NCBI RefSeq assembly: GCF_002382885.1
Contig: NZ_NWVL01000011.1
Span: 62,001-126,000 of the forward strand
Direction of reading: 5' to 3'
DNA from: Streptomyces sp. WZ.A104
GTDB lineage: Bacteria; Actinomycetota; Actinomycetes; Streptomycetales; Streptomycetaceae
Length of the DNA: 64,000 nt
Position numbers and translations under genes: made by a program. Below, in pieces: positions 45,328-54,010 of this stretch. How positions within the stretch are numbered: position 1 is the stretch's first letter; every line of letters begins with the position of its first letter. The notes under the pieces are model-generated. The model made no database searches. It saw nothing but the letters and a program-made list of their open reading frames with translations, and was not told where the DNA came from.

Positions 45328-46397
45328 GGCAGGTTCCTTTCTGACACGTTCGATACGGAGGGGTCGGAGGTGGGTGTGGGCGGGGGCATCAGCGCGCGGG
45401 CCCCGCTCCAGGTGAGGAGTGCGCTGCCCCAGGTCATCCCGGCGCCGAACACGGTGAGCAGCACCCGGTCCCCGGGCCGCAGCCCATGCCGGGCGGCAGC
45501 GGCGGCGAGCGCGTACGCGGCGCTGGCGGCCCCGATGTTGCCGACCTCCTCACCGACGACGACCAGCCGGTCCGGGGGGATGCCGAGCTCGCCGCCGAGC
45601 CGCCGCAGCAGTACGGGGTTGGGCTGGTGGCAGACGAAGCACGCGATGTCCCTCACACCGAGACCGGCCCGGTGGAGTGCCTCGGTGATCAGCCGGGGCA
45701 GCACGTCGACGATGAAGCGGCTGACGCTCCGCCCGTCCATGCGGATGTGGTGGCTACCGGCGGCGAGCGTGGCCGGGGCGGCGGGCAGTCGGCTGCCACC
45801 GCCCGGGATCAGGACGAGCCCGGCCTGCGTCCCGTCGGAGCCGAGCCGGAAGTCCGCGAACCCGTACGGTTCGTCCACCGCCCCCAGTACGGCGGCGGCC
45901 GCCCCGTCGGCGAAGAGCACCGAGGTGCCCCGGTCGGTGCGGTCCAGGAACTTGGAGTAGGCCTCCACCCCGACCACCACCGCGTAGCCGTCCTGTTCGG
46001 CACTGCGCAGCCAGTCGTGGGCGACCTTGGCCGCGAACAGCCAGCCGGAGCAGGCCGCGCCGACGTCGAGGGCGACGGCCCGGTGCGCGCCCACGGCGGC
46101 CTGGACACGGCACGCGGTGGCGGGCCCCAGCTCGTCGGGGGTCGAGGTCGCGCAGACCAGCAGGCCGATGTCGGCGGCGTCGATACCCGCGGCCCGGACC
46201 GCCGACCGGACCGCGTGGGCGGCAAGGTCGGACGCCGCCTCGTCGGGGCCCGCGACATGACGGGTGAGGACTCCGGTGCGCTCGCCGATCCACTGGGCGG
46301 ACACTCCGGCATCGCGGGCCACGTCCTCGTTGGTGCGGACGCCGGGCGGGAGGTGGGTGCCCAGGCCGAGGACTCCGATGCGGCGGGCGGCGGTCAT
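45324..46397 (-). CDS. Beta-ketoacyl-ACP synthase III (FabH-like), copy B
   Basis: The 357-residue enzyme starts at an ATG at 46397 that overlaps the stop of the dehydrogenase-like gene (ATGA). The active site is complete: Cys in DVGAACSGWLFAAKVAHDWL, His in ACFVCHQPNPVLLRRL and Asn in VVGEEVGNIGAASAAYALAA. It is only distantly like copy A. The two KAS III genes flank the SDR gene, which suggests they act at different points or on different starters. It ends with a Pro/Ser-rich tail. Confidence 0.9.
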   Translation of the reverse strand: MTAARRIGVLGLGTHLPPGVRTNEDVARDAGVSAQWIGERTGVLTRHVAGPDEAASDLAAHAVRSAVRAAGIDAADIGLLVCATSTPDELGPATACRVQAAVGAHRAVALDVGAACSGWLFAAKVAHDWLRSAEQDGYAVVVGVEAYSKFLDRTDRGTSVLFADGAAAAVLGAVDEPYGFADFRLGSDGTQAGLVLIPGGGSRLPAAPATLAAGSHHIRMDGRSVSRFIVDVLPRLITEALHRAGLGVRDIACFVCHQPNPVLLRRLGGELGIPPDRLVVVGEEVGNIGAASAAYALAAAAARHGLRPGDRVLLTVFGAGMTWGSALLTWSGARALMPPPTPTSDPSVSNVSERNLP

Positions 46398-48226
46398 GAG
46401 GTGGCCCCGTGCGTCCAGACGAGCGCGGCGTCCAGGGCGTCCCGCTCGCCCTGCTCCTCGAATATCTCGACCAACAGTGGCAGTTGCTCCAGCACGGCAT
46501 CGCACAGCCGGTGGACGACGCCGGGCAGCGCCTCGAACTCCGCCGGTTCCAGGGTCCCGAGTGCGAGCAGTGGACCGGCCCAGCGGCGGGCGTAGAGGAT
46601 GCCGTGCAGGGCGGCCAGGGGAGTCAGGGCCCGGACGAGGTCGGGGTCGTGGAGCCGTTCCAGTACGCGGGTGACGTCATCGGCCATGAGCAGCACGGCC
46701 CGGACCTCACCCAGGACGCCGGCCTGCTCCAGCAACGGGTTCCACCGCTCGAAGGGGTCCAGGGAGGCATCGGTCGCGCCGTGCCGTATCAACTCCCTTG
46801 TGAGAGCGGCCTGGTGGAGTCGCAGGAGGGTGGGCCACCAGTGCGGGGAGGTGGGGTCCGGGGTCTCCTGCGGCTCCGGCTCCTTCCCTCGGTCCTCCTC
46901 CACGAGGGCGCGGCCTATGTCGTAGAAGATCAGCTGGCTGTCGCCGCCCGCTGTGTCGAAGGCGTGGTGGAAGCCCTGGTAGGCGGCGAGGTGGTTGGCG
47001 GTCAGCTGGCCCGAGAAGCCGCACCGGTGCTGGCACTCGGCGGTGAGGCGGGCGGCGGTCCGGACGGTGACGGCCTTGTAGGCGGCCAGCGGTCGGCTGA
47101 CGGCCGCCCACGGCGTGAACCCCATGGACTCCTCGCCGCCCGGCGGGGATGACGCGGCGCTGCCGGCTCCGGTCCGTGCGGACAGGGCCCCGTCGGCGGC
47201 GCACGTCAGGGCGAACGCGTCGGCCAGCGCGCCGAGGACCACGGTCTGCTGGCTCCGGTACGCGAGCAGGGGCACCCCGGGGGCGAGCCGGCTCTGAGTA
47301 CGGCGCTGCCGGGCGTAGTCGACGGCCCGGACGGCGGAGCGGCGGGAGGTGGCGGCGGCGACGGCGGGCATGGCTGCCCACAGCCCCTGCCCCACCCGCA
47401 GGGTCCGTTGGAGGCGCTGCTCCGGGGACCCGGCGGGATCGTGGAACGTCGTCCTGCCGTCATGGCTGATCCGGGCCCCGTCGGAGAGCCAGTGGGCAGG
47501 GGGCACCCGCAGGCGGTGGAACCGTACCTGTACGTAGTCGAGCGGCAGGGCGTCCAGGGCGATCGGCGCGGACAGCTCGACCCCGGGGAGCGGACCTCGC
47601 TCGTCGGTGAGGGCGACCATGAACGCGAAGACCCCGCGGTCGACGCCCTCGACGAAGAGCCGGGCCAGGACCACGCCCGTCTGCTCGACGCCCCCCGTAC
47701 CCGCGCTCCCGAACTTGGCGGCGCCCGGCTCGGGCGTGTGCAGGACGAACGAGCCGTCGGCCGGTTCGAAGTCGGCGCGGGTGCCGGTGGCGAGGTGGCT
47801 GTTGGCCTGGCCCACCTCGGTGATCAGGTAGACGCCCTTGGCGCGCCCTTCCCGCAGCGCCGACAGCCGGGGCTCCAGACCCTCGGGGTCGTCGGAGAGC
47901 TCGGTCAGCGAGCCCAGGCAGAGCAGATGGTGGACCAGGCCCGCCAGGCAGAGGGGCGGGTCGGCGACGGCGGCGCAGGCGTGGACGGCGGCGAGCCGGG
48001 CGGGGTCGTCGAGGATGCCCGCGCCGGGCGGCAGCGCCTCGCTCATCGCCCGCAGCCGCCGCAGCAGCACCTCACCCCGGCCGGGCCCGTGGACCGGACC
48101 GGGGTCGTCGGCGAGCGCTTTGCGCAGAGCGGACAGGGCGGCGAGGGACGGCGGATCGCAGAAGCCCTCGATCAGTCGGCGCACTTCGTCACGGGCGCTG
48201 TCGGGCAGGGAGGTGAGCAGCGGCAT
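46394..48226 (-). CDS. Acyl-CoA dehydrogenase/oxidase-like protein
   Basis: The 610-residue protein is longer than acyl-CoA dehydrogenases (about 380) and nearer acyl-CoA oxidases. The middle domain carries VYLITEVGQANSHLATGTRA and, after LHTPEPGAAKFGSAG, the beta domain; the helical C-terminal part holds QHRCGFSGQLTANHLAAYQG, like the FAD-binding segment QxxGGxG. It likely oxidises an acyl-thioester to the enoyl form or works on an ACP-bound chain. Start ATG 48226 follows CCGGAGAACCC. It lies first before the KAS III/SDR genes with 4-base coupling and 171 bp after the acyltransferase gene. Confidence 0.75.
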   Translation of the reverse strand: MPLLTSLPDSARDEVRRLIEGFCDPPSLAALSALRKALADDPGPVHGPGRGEVLLRRLRAMSEALPPGAGILDDPARLAAVHACAAVADPPLCLAGLVHHLLCLGSLTELSDDPEGLEPRLSALREGRAKGVYLITEVGQANSHLATGTRADFEPADGSFVLHTPEPGAAKFGSAGTGGVEQTGVVLARLFVEGVDRGVFAFMVALTDERGPLPGVELSAPIALDALPLDYVQVRFHRLRVPPAHWLSDGARISHDGRTTFHDPAGSPEQRLQRTLRVGQGLWAAMPAVAAATSRRSAVRAVDYARQRRTQSRLAPGVPLLAYRSQQTVVLGALADAFALTCAADGALSARTGAGSAASSPPGGEESMGFTPWAAVSRPLAAYKAVTVRTAARLTAECQHRCGFSGQLTANHLAAYQGFHHAFDTAGGDSQLIFYDIGRALVEEDRGKEPEPQETPDPTSPHWWPTLLRLHQAALTRELIRHGATDASLDPFERWNPLLEQAGVLGEVRAVLLMADDVTRVLERLHDPDLVRALTPLAALHGILYARRWAGPLLALGTLEPAEFEALPGVVHRLCDAVLEQLPLLVEIFEEQGERDALDAALVWTHGATS

Positions 48227-48251
48227 GGGTTCTCCGGTGGGCGGGGGGTTT

Positions 48252-48310
48252 CCTGGGCGGATGGGCCGGTTCGCGGGTGGGCTCGTTGCCTGGGCGGATG
48301 GGCCGGTTCG
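48252..48310. repeat. 22-bp direct repeat upstream of the dehydrogenase-like gene
   Basis: CCTGGGCGGATGGGCCGGTT occurs at the start of two 22-bp exact copies, 48252-48273 and 48289-48310, in the 171-bp gap between the acyltransferase and dehydrogenase-like genes. Confidence 0.6.
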
Positions 48311-48397
48311 AGGGCGGGCGATGCCGGTCGTGCTGGTCCTGCGGTGCGGGCAGGCGGGCGGGGCGCTGCTGCCCGGGGACGGCCGTGGCGGGGCCGG

Positions 48398-49360
48398 TCA
48401 CCAGGGGAAGCCGGGTTCCGCGAGCGGGGCGTGCACCGGCGGAGCCGGGGACGGCAGCGCGTCCAGCACCTTGCGGGCGCTGGACGCGAGCGCGCCCCCC
48501 GTGCCCGCCTCGTAGAGGACGCCCGGCCGGTACGCGGACAGCTGGCGCAGTACGGCGGGTACGGCGGCCGGTCGGATCAGGCAGTCGGCCAGGCACGCCG
48601 CCAGATCGTCCCCGGGGCGGTAGCGGCGGCCCGCCACCGCCGAGTGGACCGGGAAGCGGGCCTCGGACCGGGGGTAGGCCCGGAGCGCGGCGGTGAAGGA
48701 CCCGGCCGCCGCACCGAGCGACGGGTGGTGCGAGGAGAACGGCAGCCGCAGACGCACCGCGGCCACCTGCCGGTCCGCGGCCGCCTTCTCGACCCGGGCC
48801 AGCGCCGCCACCGGTCCCGAGACCACCACCGACGCCTCGTCGTTGACCACGGCCACCACCGTGTCCCCGGCCCCCGCCCGGTCCAGCAGGACGTGTGCGG
48901 ACCGTTCCGAGCAGGCCAGGACCGTCAGCCCGCCGGGGCACGACGTCAGGACGAGTGCGAGGTCGTGGGCGGCGCGCGCGCCGTCGCCGACCGAGAACAC
49001 CCCGGCGGCGGTCAGCGCGGCGATCTCGCCGAAGCTCACCCCGACCGCCGCGACCGGCTCCCCGTACGCCCGGCACAGCGCCCGGTGCACGGCCACCGAG
49101 GCACCGAACTGGGCCAGTTGGGAGACCCCCGGCGCGGCGAGCGCCAGGTCGCGCCCGCTCGGTGGCTCAGGCCCCAGCAGCCGGGGGCCGAGGGGCGGCA
49201 GCCCGCACTCCTCCGCGACCGGGTCGACCTGTTCGAAGACCTCGCGGACGGCGGTGCGCAGCTCGTCACCGGCGCGGGCGGCGTTCACCAGCGCGCTGAC
49301 GGAGAAGTCGCCCTGGCCCGGAAACAGATGGACGGGCCGGACGGACGGGCCGGTGTTCAT
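48398..49360 (-). CDS. Acyltransferase (malonyl-CoA:ACP transacylase-like)
   Basis: The 320-residue protein starts at an ATG at 49360 right after GGAGGAACGCC. It has the FabD/AT fold: VHLFPGQGDFSVSAL at the start, the nucleophile elbow AAVGVSFGEIAALTAAGVFS and the His block RLPFSSHHPSLGAAA. The elbow reads GVSFG, where malonyl transferases have GHSxG, so the residue before the Ser is Val in place of His. It may transfer an acyl group other than malonyl, or a product chain, to the ACP. It is the first gene of the type II acyl operon and is divergent from the TPR regulator gene. Confidence 0.82.
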   Translation of the reverse strand: MNTGPSVRPVHLFPGQGDFSVSALVNAARAGDELRTAVREVFEQVDPVAEECGLPPLGPRLLGPEPPSGRDLALAAPGVSQLAQFGASVAVHRALCRAYGEPVAAVGVSFGEIAALTAAGVFSVGDGARAAHDLALVLTSCPGGLTVLACSERSAHVLLDRAGAGDTVVAVVNDEASVVVSGPVAALARVEKAAADRQVAAVRLRLPFSSHHPSLGAAAGSFTAALRAYPRSEARFPVHSAVAGRRYRPGDDLAACLADCLIRPAAVPAVLRQLSAYRPGVLYEAGTGGALASSARKVLDALPSPAPPVHAPLAEPGFPW

Positions 49361-49701
49361 GGCGTTCCTCCGATCGGAGACGGCCGATGAGGCTCGGGGA
49401 CGGAAGGGGAGCGGAAAGGAGAGGACGGATCGCGGACCGGCGCGGAGGGCGCACGGCGACGAAGGGGACGGTGACAGGGGCGGCGGGAACCCCGTTCGGC
49501 GAGTTCGCCGGGCGAAGGAGCGCACGGTCGGCAGGGCATGCGCCCCGGATGGGCACTGTGCGCGGCCGGGAAGGGCCTTCACGCTGAGTCTGCGGCAGAC
49601 GGCTGCCCGTGCCGCCGGGGGCGGGCAGCCAGCATGTTGAAAACAGAACGATGTTGAACGGCCGCGCCTCCTCGGCGGCCGATGGGGGGAGGGTGGAGAG
49701 C
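49361..49701. other. 341-bp divergent promoter region
   Basis: No gene is supported between the acyltransferase and regulator genes. The bases around 49630-49660 (CAGCATGTTGAAAACAGAACG) are locally AT-rich and probably hold a promoter for the plus-strand gene; no operator was recognised. Confidence 0.5.
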
Positions 49702-51075
49702 GTGCGAGCACGCCGTACACCGAACCAGGCGCTGCGCATCCTCCTGGGCGAGGCCGGGTGGAGCGGTGCGCGGCTTGCGCGCGAGGTCAACGCGCTCGGC
49801 GCCGCGCAGGGGAACGTACTGCACTACGACCGCACCGCGGTGGCCCACTGGCTCGCGGGCAGCCGCCCGCGCCGCCCCGTGCCCTCCCTGGTCGCCGAAG
49901 CCCTCTCCCGACGACTGGGCCGGACGGTGCGGGAGCAGGACACCGGGCTGAGCGCCCCCCGGAGCCCCGGCCGCGCCCCCGTGGCGCCGGCCGACGAGGA
50001 AGGCGCCGTGGCACGCCTGGAGCACGTGCTGAACGCCGTCGACCGGCGCGGCGTCACTCTCGTCGGCGCCTACTCGCTCGCCGCCCTGGCGACATCGGCC
50101 GGACCGCCGGTCACCCCGCCCGCCGGGCCCGCCCCGGTCAGGCAGGTAGGCATGGCCAGGCAGGTGGGCACGGTCCATGTCACGTCCGCCCGGGAGATGC
50201 TCGCCCTCTTCTCCCAGGGGGACGTCGTCTTCGGCGCGGGCCGGGTCCACGAGCCGCTGCGCCAGTACCTGTCGGTCACCGTGCTGCCCTGGCTGAAGCG
50301 CGAGATGACCCCGGGAGTCCGGCGCGAACTGCTCACCGTCGCCTCCCGGCTCACCTACCTGTGCGCGTTCACCCACTTCGACATGAACCACCACGCCGCA
50401 GCCCAACGCCTCTACCTCACCGCAGCCGAGCTCGCCCGGGAGGCGGGTGACCGGATCGGGCACGGCCTCGCGCTGCGCGGACTGAGCGTGCAGGCACACG
50501 CGTTGGGGCACTTCGGTGAGGCCCACCACCTCGCCGAACAGGCCGTACAGGAAAGCCTCCGGTACGCCCCGCCCCACCAACAGGCCTTCTTCCACGGTCA
50601 GCTGGCCGTCGCCCTGGCCGCCCGGGGGGACGTCCGGCACACCCGTCACCTCTCGGCGGCCGACCGCTGCCTGGAGAGGTCGTCGAACGGTGACTCACCC
50701 GTCGGCGCGTTCCACCCCGGTTCGCTCGCGCTCCAGCGCGCCTCCGTGGCGGTGAGCAGGGGCGACCGCCGCACCGCGGCCGCGGCGCTCGACATCTCCC
50801 TGCGCCACCGCCCCGCCGACGAGCGCCGCTCCCGCGCCCTGGGGCTCGCGGAGCTCGCGGAGAACCGACTGGCCATCGGTCACCTGGAACAGGCGTGCCA
50901 TGCCTGGCACAGGTTCCTCGACGTCTACCCTCGCATCCACAGCGCGCGGGCCGACGACCGGGTGCGCCTGATGATCGCCAAGAGCCGTCCGTACACCACG
51001 AGTGCGGCGGTGGCCGCGCTCCACGCACGCGCGCACGAGCTGCGGCGCGGGCGGAGCGCTGCGCCAGGGGAGTGA
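49702..51075 (+). CDS. Regulator with HTH and tetratricopeptide-like domains (NsdA-like)
   Basis: A GTG at 49702 (VRARRTPNQALRILLGEAGW) is preferred because a GGGGGAGGG site lies about 8 bases upstream, although the frame is open from 49609; the product is then 457 residues. The N-terminal 75 residues look like a helix-turn-helix (LAREVNALGAAQGNVLHYDR; TAVAHWLAGSRPRRPVPSLV). The rest is helical TPR-like repeats (AAQRLYLTAAELAREAG; LGHFGEAHHLAEQAVQES). This architecture is found in Streptomyces regulators of development and antibiotics such as NsdA. Its place between the divergent acyl operon and the IspH-like gene suggests that it controls one of them. Confidence 0.75.
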   Translation: MRARRTPNQALRILLGEAGWSGARLAREVNALGAAQGNVLHYDRTAVAHWLAGSRPRRPVPSLVAEALSRRLGRTVREQDTGLSAPRSPGRAPVAPADEEGAVARLEHVLNAVDRRGVTLVGAYSLAALATSAGPPVTPPAGPAPVRQVGMARQVGTVHVTSAREMLALFSQGDVVFGAGRVHEPLRQYLSVTVLPWLKREMTPGVRRELLTVASRLTYLCAFTHFDMNHHAAAQRLYLTAAELAREAGDRIGHGLALRGLSVQAHALGHFGEAHHLAEQAVQESLRYAPPHQQAFFHGQLAVALAARGDVRHTRHLSAADRCLERSSNGDSPVGAFHPGSLALQRASVAVSRGDRRTAAAALDISLRHRPADERRSRALGLAELAENRLAIGHLEQACHAWHRFLDVYPRIHSARADDRVRLMIAKSRPYTTSAAVAALHARAHELRRGRSAAPGE

Positions 51076-51186
51076 GTGGCGGGCGTCGCAGGAATACCGG
51101 GGCGGGGCCGCTCGGTTGGATGGCCTTGACGATCTTCGTCAAGCTGTGTCCCCCGCCTCCCACAACCTTCATCTACCTCCCTCCCC

Positions 51187-51231
51187 CATCACCCCCATCA
51201 CCCCCATCACCCCCATCACCCCCATCACCAC
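51187..51231 (+). repeat. 9-bp tandem repeat upstream of the IspH-like gene
   Basis: Four exact CATCACCCC units at 51187-51222 plus one imperfect unit to 51231. It lies 56 bp before the start codon at 51287. Such a tract can change copy number and alter leader length or promoter spacing. Confidence 0.75.
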
Positions 51232-51286
51232 TCTCTCCCCTCTCGCCCCTTCTCCCGCAGACCTCGCGGACCATCGGCAGGATCGT

Positions 51287-52459
51287 ATGAACCGAAGCAA
51301 ACGCTCCGACGTCTTCTCCTCCACGTCTCTCCGGATCGCCCCGGGGGCGCTCTCCGTCGCGACGACATGGCGGCATCCCCGGCGAGGCTGGATGGACTGC
51401 CCCGCCCACCCGTTGCTCTCGGCCCATGCCCTCCGGGCCGGGTTCGCGGTGGCGACGCTGCCGTGGCCCGCGTCGGGACCCGGCGGGCGGCAGGAGCCGG
51501 CACCGCCGACGACGGTCTTCGCGGTCTCCTACGCGAGCCCGGAGGGCGGACACCGCGGCCTCGCCGTCGCGGCCCGCAGCGACGAGGCCGCGGCCCTGGC
51601 CTTCGCGCGCCACCAGATCGAGTCCTGGGGCGCGGTACTGCGGACCCGGCGGGTTCTGCACGTCAGTGAGGCGGCGGCCGGTGACGGCGGGCGGCTGGCG
51701 TGCGGGTGCCCCGTCGGCCGGGACTGCCCGTCGGCCGGGTACGCGGAGCGCTCGCTCCACCGCTCGGCGGACCGGGGGGACGAGGTCGTCGTCGTGGGCG
51801 AGCCGGTCACCGGCTCCGGTACGTGGCCGCGCCGCATGCCCGCCGGCCAGGTGATGCGGGCGGCGACCTTACGGCAGGCCGAGGCGCTTTGGGTGAGGGA
51901 CCCGGACCGGCTCGCGTTCGTCGTCGCTCCCGGGGCGGTGGTCTCCGAGGCGGTGGGGATCCTCGGAGTGCTGCGCCGGCGCTTTCCGCGGCTGCGCGGA
52001 CAGCACCCGGGGGAGTGGTGCTACACGATGGACGACCTGGACACGGCGGTCGGCTCCGTCCTCGCCCAGTCCGACGCGCTCCTCGTCACCGGTCGGAGCG
52101 GTGGCCCGCTGGCCAGCACAGCCCTGGTGCGGGCGGCCCGCACGGGGGTCAGGGTGCGGGAGCTGACCAGCCTGGACCGCCTCGGCCCGCAGGACATCGA
52201 CGGGGCTACGGTCACGGTCCTGGACACGGCGGCCCCGGAGACGGGCCCGGGAACCGTCCCGGACCCGGGGTCAGGAGTGGACGTCGGTACGGGCTCCGGC
52301 ACCGGAGCCCGGCAGGAGGGGGCTCCGGGCAGCCGGAGCGTGGGGCAGATCCTGGCAGGCCTCGGCCCGGCCAGCCACATCTGGCGCGTGGTGCGTACGG
52401 AGACCGTGGCGCTGCCCCCGCCCTCCCGTGCCCGCACCGAGTCACGGGCCACCGTCTGA
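51287..52459 (+). CDS. Degenerate IspH/LytB-like protein
   Basis: The ATG at 51287 (MNRSKRSDVFSSTSLRIAPG) follows AGGA; the 390-residue protein aligns by eye with IspH (HMBPP reductase, last step of the MEP pathway). Matching blocks are GDEVVVVGEPVTGSGT (IspH GHPEVEGT region), LAFVVAPGAVVSEAVGILGV and LRRRFPRLRG (TQTTLS and LRKRFP region), EWCYTMDDLDTAVGSVLAQS (CYATTNRQ region), DALLVTGRSGGPLASTALVR (SxNS region). Three Cys that could bind an Fe-S cluster are kept (C38 in WMDCP, C139 or C141 in ACGCP, C245 in WCY). The substrate residues are not: no SAHG His, no TTNR, no SSNSNR, and the acid Glu is changed. It is probably a new-function paralogue. The last 60 residues are low complexity. Confidence 0.65.
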   Translation: MNRSKRSDVFSSTSLRIAPGALSVATTWRHPRRGWMDCPAHPLLSAHALRAGFAVATLPWPASGPGGRQEPAPPTTVFAVSYASPEGGHRGLAVAARSDEAAALAFARHQIESWGAVLRTRRVLHVSEAAAGDGGRLACGCPVGRDCPSAGYAERSLHRSADRGDEVVVVGEPVTGSGTWPRRMPAGQVMRAATLRQAEALWVRDPDRLAFVVAPGAVVSEAVGILGVLRRRFPRLRGQHPGEWCYTMDDLDTAVGSVLAQSDALLVTGRSGGPLASTALVRAARTGVRVRELTSLDRLGPQDIDGATVTVLDTAAPETGPGTVPDPGSGVDVGTGSGTGARQEGAPGSRSVGQILAGLGPASHIWRVVRTETVALPPPSRARTESRATV

Positions 52460-52516
52460 AGGCGGCCCCGCGTTCCCGGTGGAGAGATCGGTGCCGGGCG
52501 CCGGGTGCGGCCCCGG

Positions 52517-53305
52517 CTACCGCTTCGGCGCACCGAGCCGCAACAGGTGGTCGCGGCCCGCGTCCAGCAGACCCGGCAGCCCCTCCGCTTCCGGGTGCCA
52601 GCGCTTCTCGTACTCCCAGCACACCCACGCGTCCGGAGCCAGCCCGTCCAGGCAGGCCGCCAGCGGAAGCGCCCCGGCCCCCGGCACCAACGGGGTGAGG
52701 TCCCGCGCCGATGCGACGTCCTTCACCTGGACGTACCCCAGGTGCGGGGCGAGCACGGCATGGCTGGCGGCGGGCTCCTCACCGGCGAGCCACGTGTGCA
52801 GCACGTCCCAGACCGCACCGATCCGGGGATGCCCGACCGCGGCCACGACCCGCGCGGCGGCCACCGCCGCGCGGTGCGAGTCATGGGTCTCCAGCAGGAC
52901 GTTCACCCCCAGATCGGCGGCGTACGGCGCGGCGGCCCCGAGCCTCCGGGCGGCGGTCGCGTCGGCCGCCTCCCGGTCCTGATCGCCGCCGCCGGGGAAG
53001 ACCCGGACGTACGGCGCCCCCAGGTCCCGGGCGAGCCGCACCAGCTCGGCCAGTTCCGCCAGGACCGGTCCGTCATCCCCCTCGGCGGCCACCCTCACGT
53101 ACCCGGCGAGGGCCAGGATCTCCACCCCGGCGGCCTTGAACACCTCGACGACATCGGCGCGTTCGAGCGGCGAGAGCCCCAGGTGCACCGGCTCCTCGGG
53201 GTGGACGCGCAGCTCCACGCCCTGGTAGCCGTGCCCGGAGGCCAGCCGGACGACCTCGGCGAGGGGGGTCCCCGGCACTCCGAGGGTCGAGAAGGCGAGC
53301 TTCAT
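52517..53305 (-). CDS. TIM-barrel sugar phosphate isomerase/epimerase family protein
   Basis: The 262-residue protein matches the xylose-isomerase-like TIM barrel: MKLAFSTLGVPGTPLAEVVR at the start, YQGVELRVHPEEPVHLGL, the metal-binding Glu in GVNVLLETHDSHRA, Asp in IGAVWDVLHTWLAGE, and CWEYEKRWHPEAEG near the end. Such enzymes isomerise or epimerise sugars or inositols, or dehydrate related compounds. It is the last gene of the minus-strand RiPP-like group, 45 bp after the GAF gene, so it may modify a sugar or cyclitol used there; that is inference. Confidence 0.85.
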   Translation of the reverse strand: MKLAFSTLGVPGTPLAEVVRLASGHGYQGVELRVHPEEPVHLGLSPLERADVVEVFKAAGVEILALAGYVRVAAEGDDGPVLAELAELVRLARDLGAPYVRVFPGGGDQDREAADATAARRLGAAAPYAADLGVNVLLETHDSHRAAVAAARVVAAVGHPRIGAVWDVLHTWLAGEEPAASHAVLAPHLGYVQVKDVASARDLTPLVPGAGALPLAACLDGLAPDAWVCWEYEKRWHPEAEGLPGLLDAGRDHLLRLGAPKR

Positions 53306-53350
53306 CGTGCGTTTCCCTCCCTGGCGGCCGAGGCGCCGCGAGCGGTGTGC

Positions 53351-54010
53351 TCAGGCGGCGCCGCGCAGCAGCCGCTCCAGATTACCCAGCAGCTTCAGCG
53401 CGTCCTCGCGCTCCGCCCCCTCCAGCACCTGCCCGGGCAGGGCCGGGACATGCTCTGCCCCCCGTACCCGCTCCGGCTCCCGTACCCGCTCCGGGGTGAT
53501 CACCCGCAGGGCGGCGGCGGCCTGCCGGGCGAACATGGCCAGCAGGTCCAGCTCCCGCAGGTTCGACCGGGCCTGCGGGGAGGGGTCCAGCACCTCCAGG
53601 ACACCGAGGATTCGGGAGTCGCTGATCAGCGGGGCCGCCATCAGGGCGTTGGGCACATAGGCGGTCGACTCCGCCAGCGAACGGTCGAAGGAGGCGTCGG
53701 AGGTCAGGTCGTCCACCACCATCGGCTCCCCGGAGGTCGCCACCCACCCGGCGATCCCCCGCCCGGCCGGGAACCTGCGGCCCACCAGGAACTCCTCGCC
53801 CTGCCCGGACACCGCCTGGAAGACCAGCTCGTCCGCCTCCTCGTCGAGCAGGAAGACCGAACTGGCCTCGGCCCCGAAGATGGCACGGGCCACGTCGACC
53901 ACCGACTGGAGCAGTTCGCTGCGCGGCGCGTCGGAGGCGGGGGCGGGCGTGGGGGGAGCGGAGGACGTGGGGGAGGAGAGGAGAGGTGCGGAATCAGTTC
54001 TCGGGGTCAT
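53351..54010 (-). CDS. GAF-domain protein
   Basis: The 219-residue protein has a low-complexity Pro/Ser/Ala-rich N-terminal 35 residues and a single GAF domain (about 35-175): LLQSVVDVARAIFGAEASSV, FLVGRRFPAGRGIAGWVAT, YVPNALMAAPLISDSRILGV. It has no catalytic domain and may sense a ligand or bind the neighbouring protease or cyclase protein. An ATG at 54010 or the GTG just before it (54013) can start it, both within reach of AGGAG; the gene overlaps the 3' end of the protease gene by 17-20 bp, so translation is coupled. Confidence 0.85.
   Translation of the reverse strand: MTPRTDSAPLLSSPTSSAPPTPAPASDAPRSELLQSVVDVARAIFGAEASSVFLLDEEADELVFQAVSGQGEEFLVGRRFPAGRGIAGWVATSGEPMVVDDLTSDASFDRSLAESTAYVPNALMAAPLISDSRILGVLEVLDPSPQARSNLRELDLLAMFARQAAAALRVITPERVREPERVRGAEHVPALPGQVLEGAEREDALKLLGNLERLLRGAA

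Noticed and set aside
51185..51231. CRISPR array at the short tandem repeat
   Set aside because: The units are 9 bp with no spacers; it is a simple tandem repeat.
51287..52459. Housekeeping ispH
   Set aside because: Key substrate and catalytic residues are missing and the gene lies in an accessory biosynthetic region, so a housekeeping role is unlikely.
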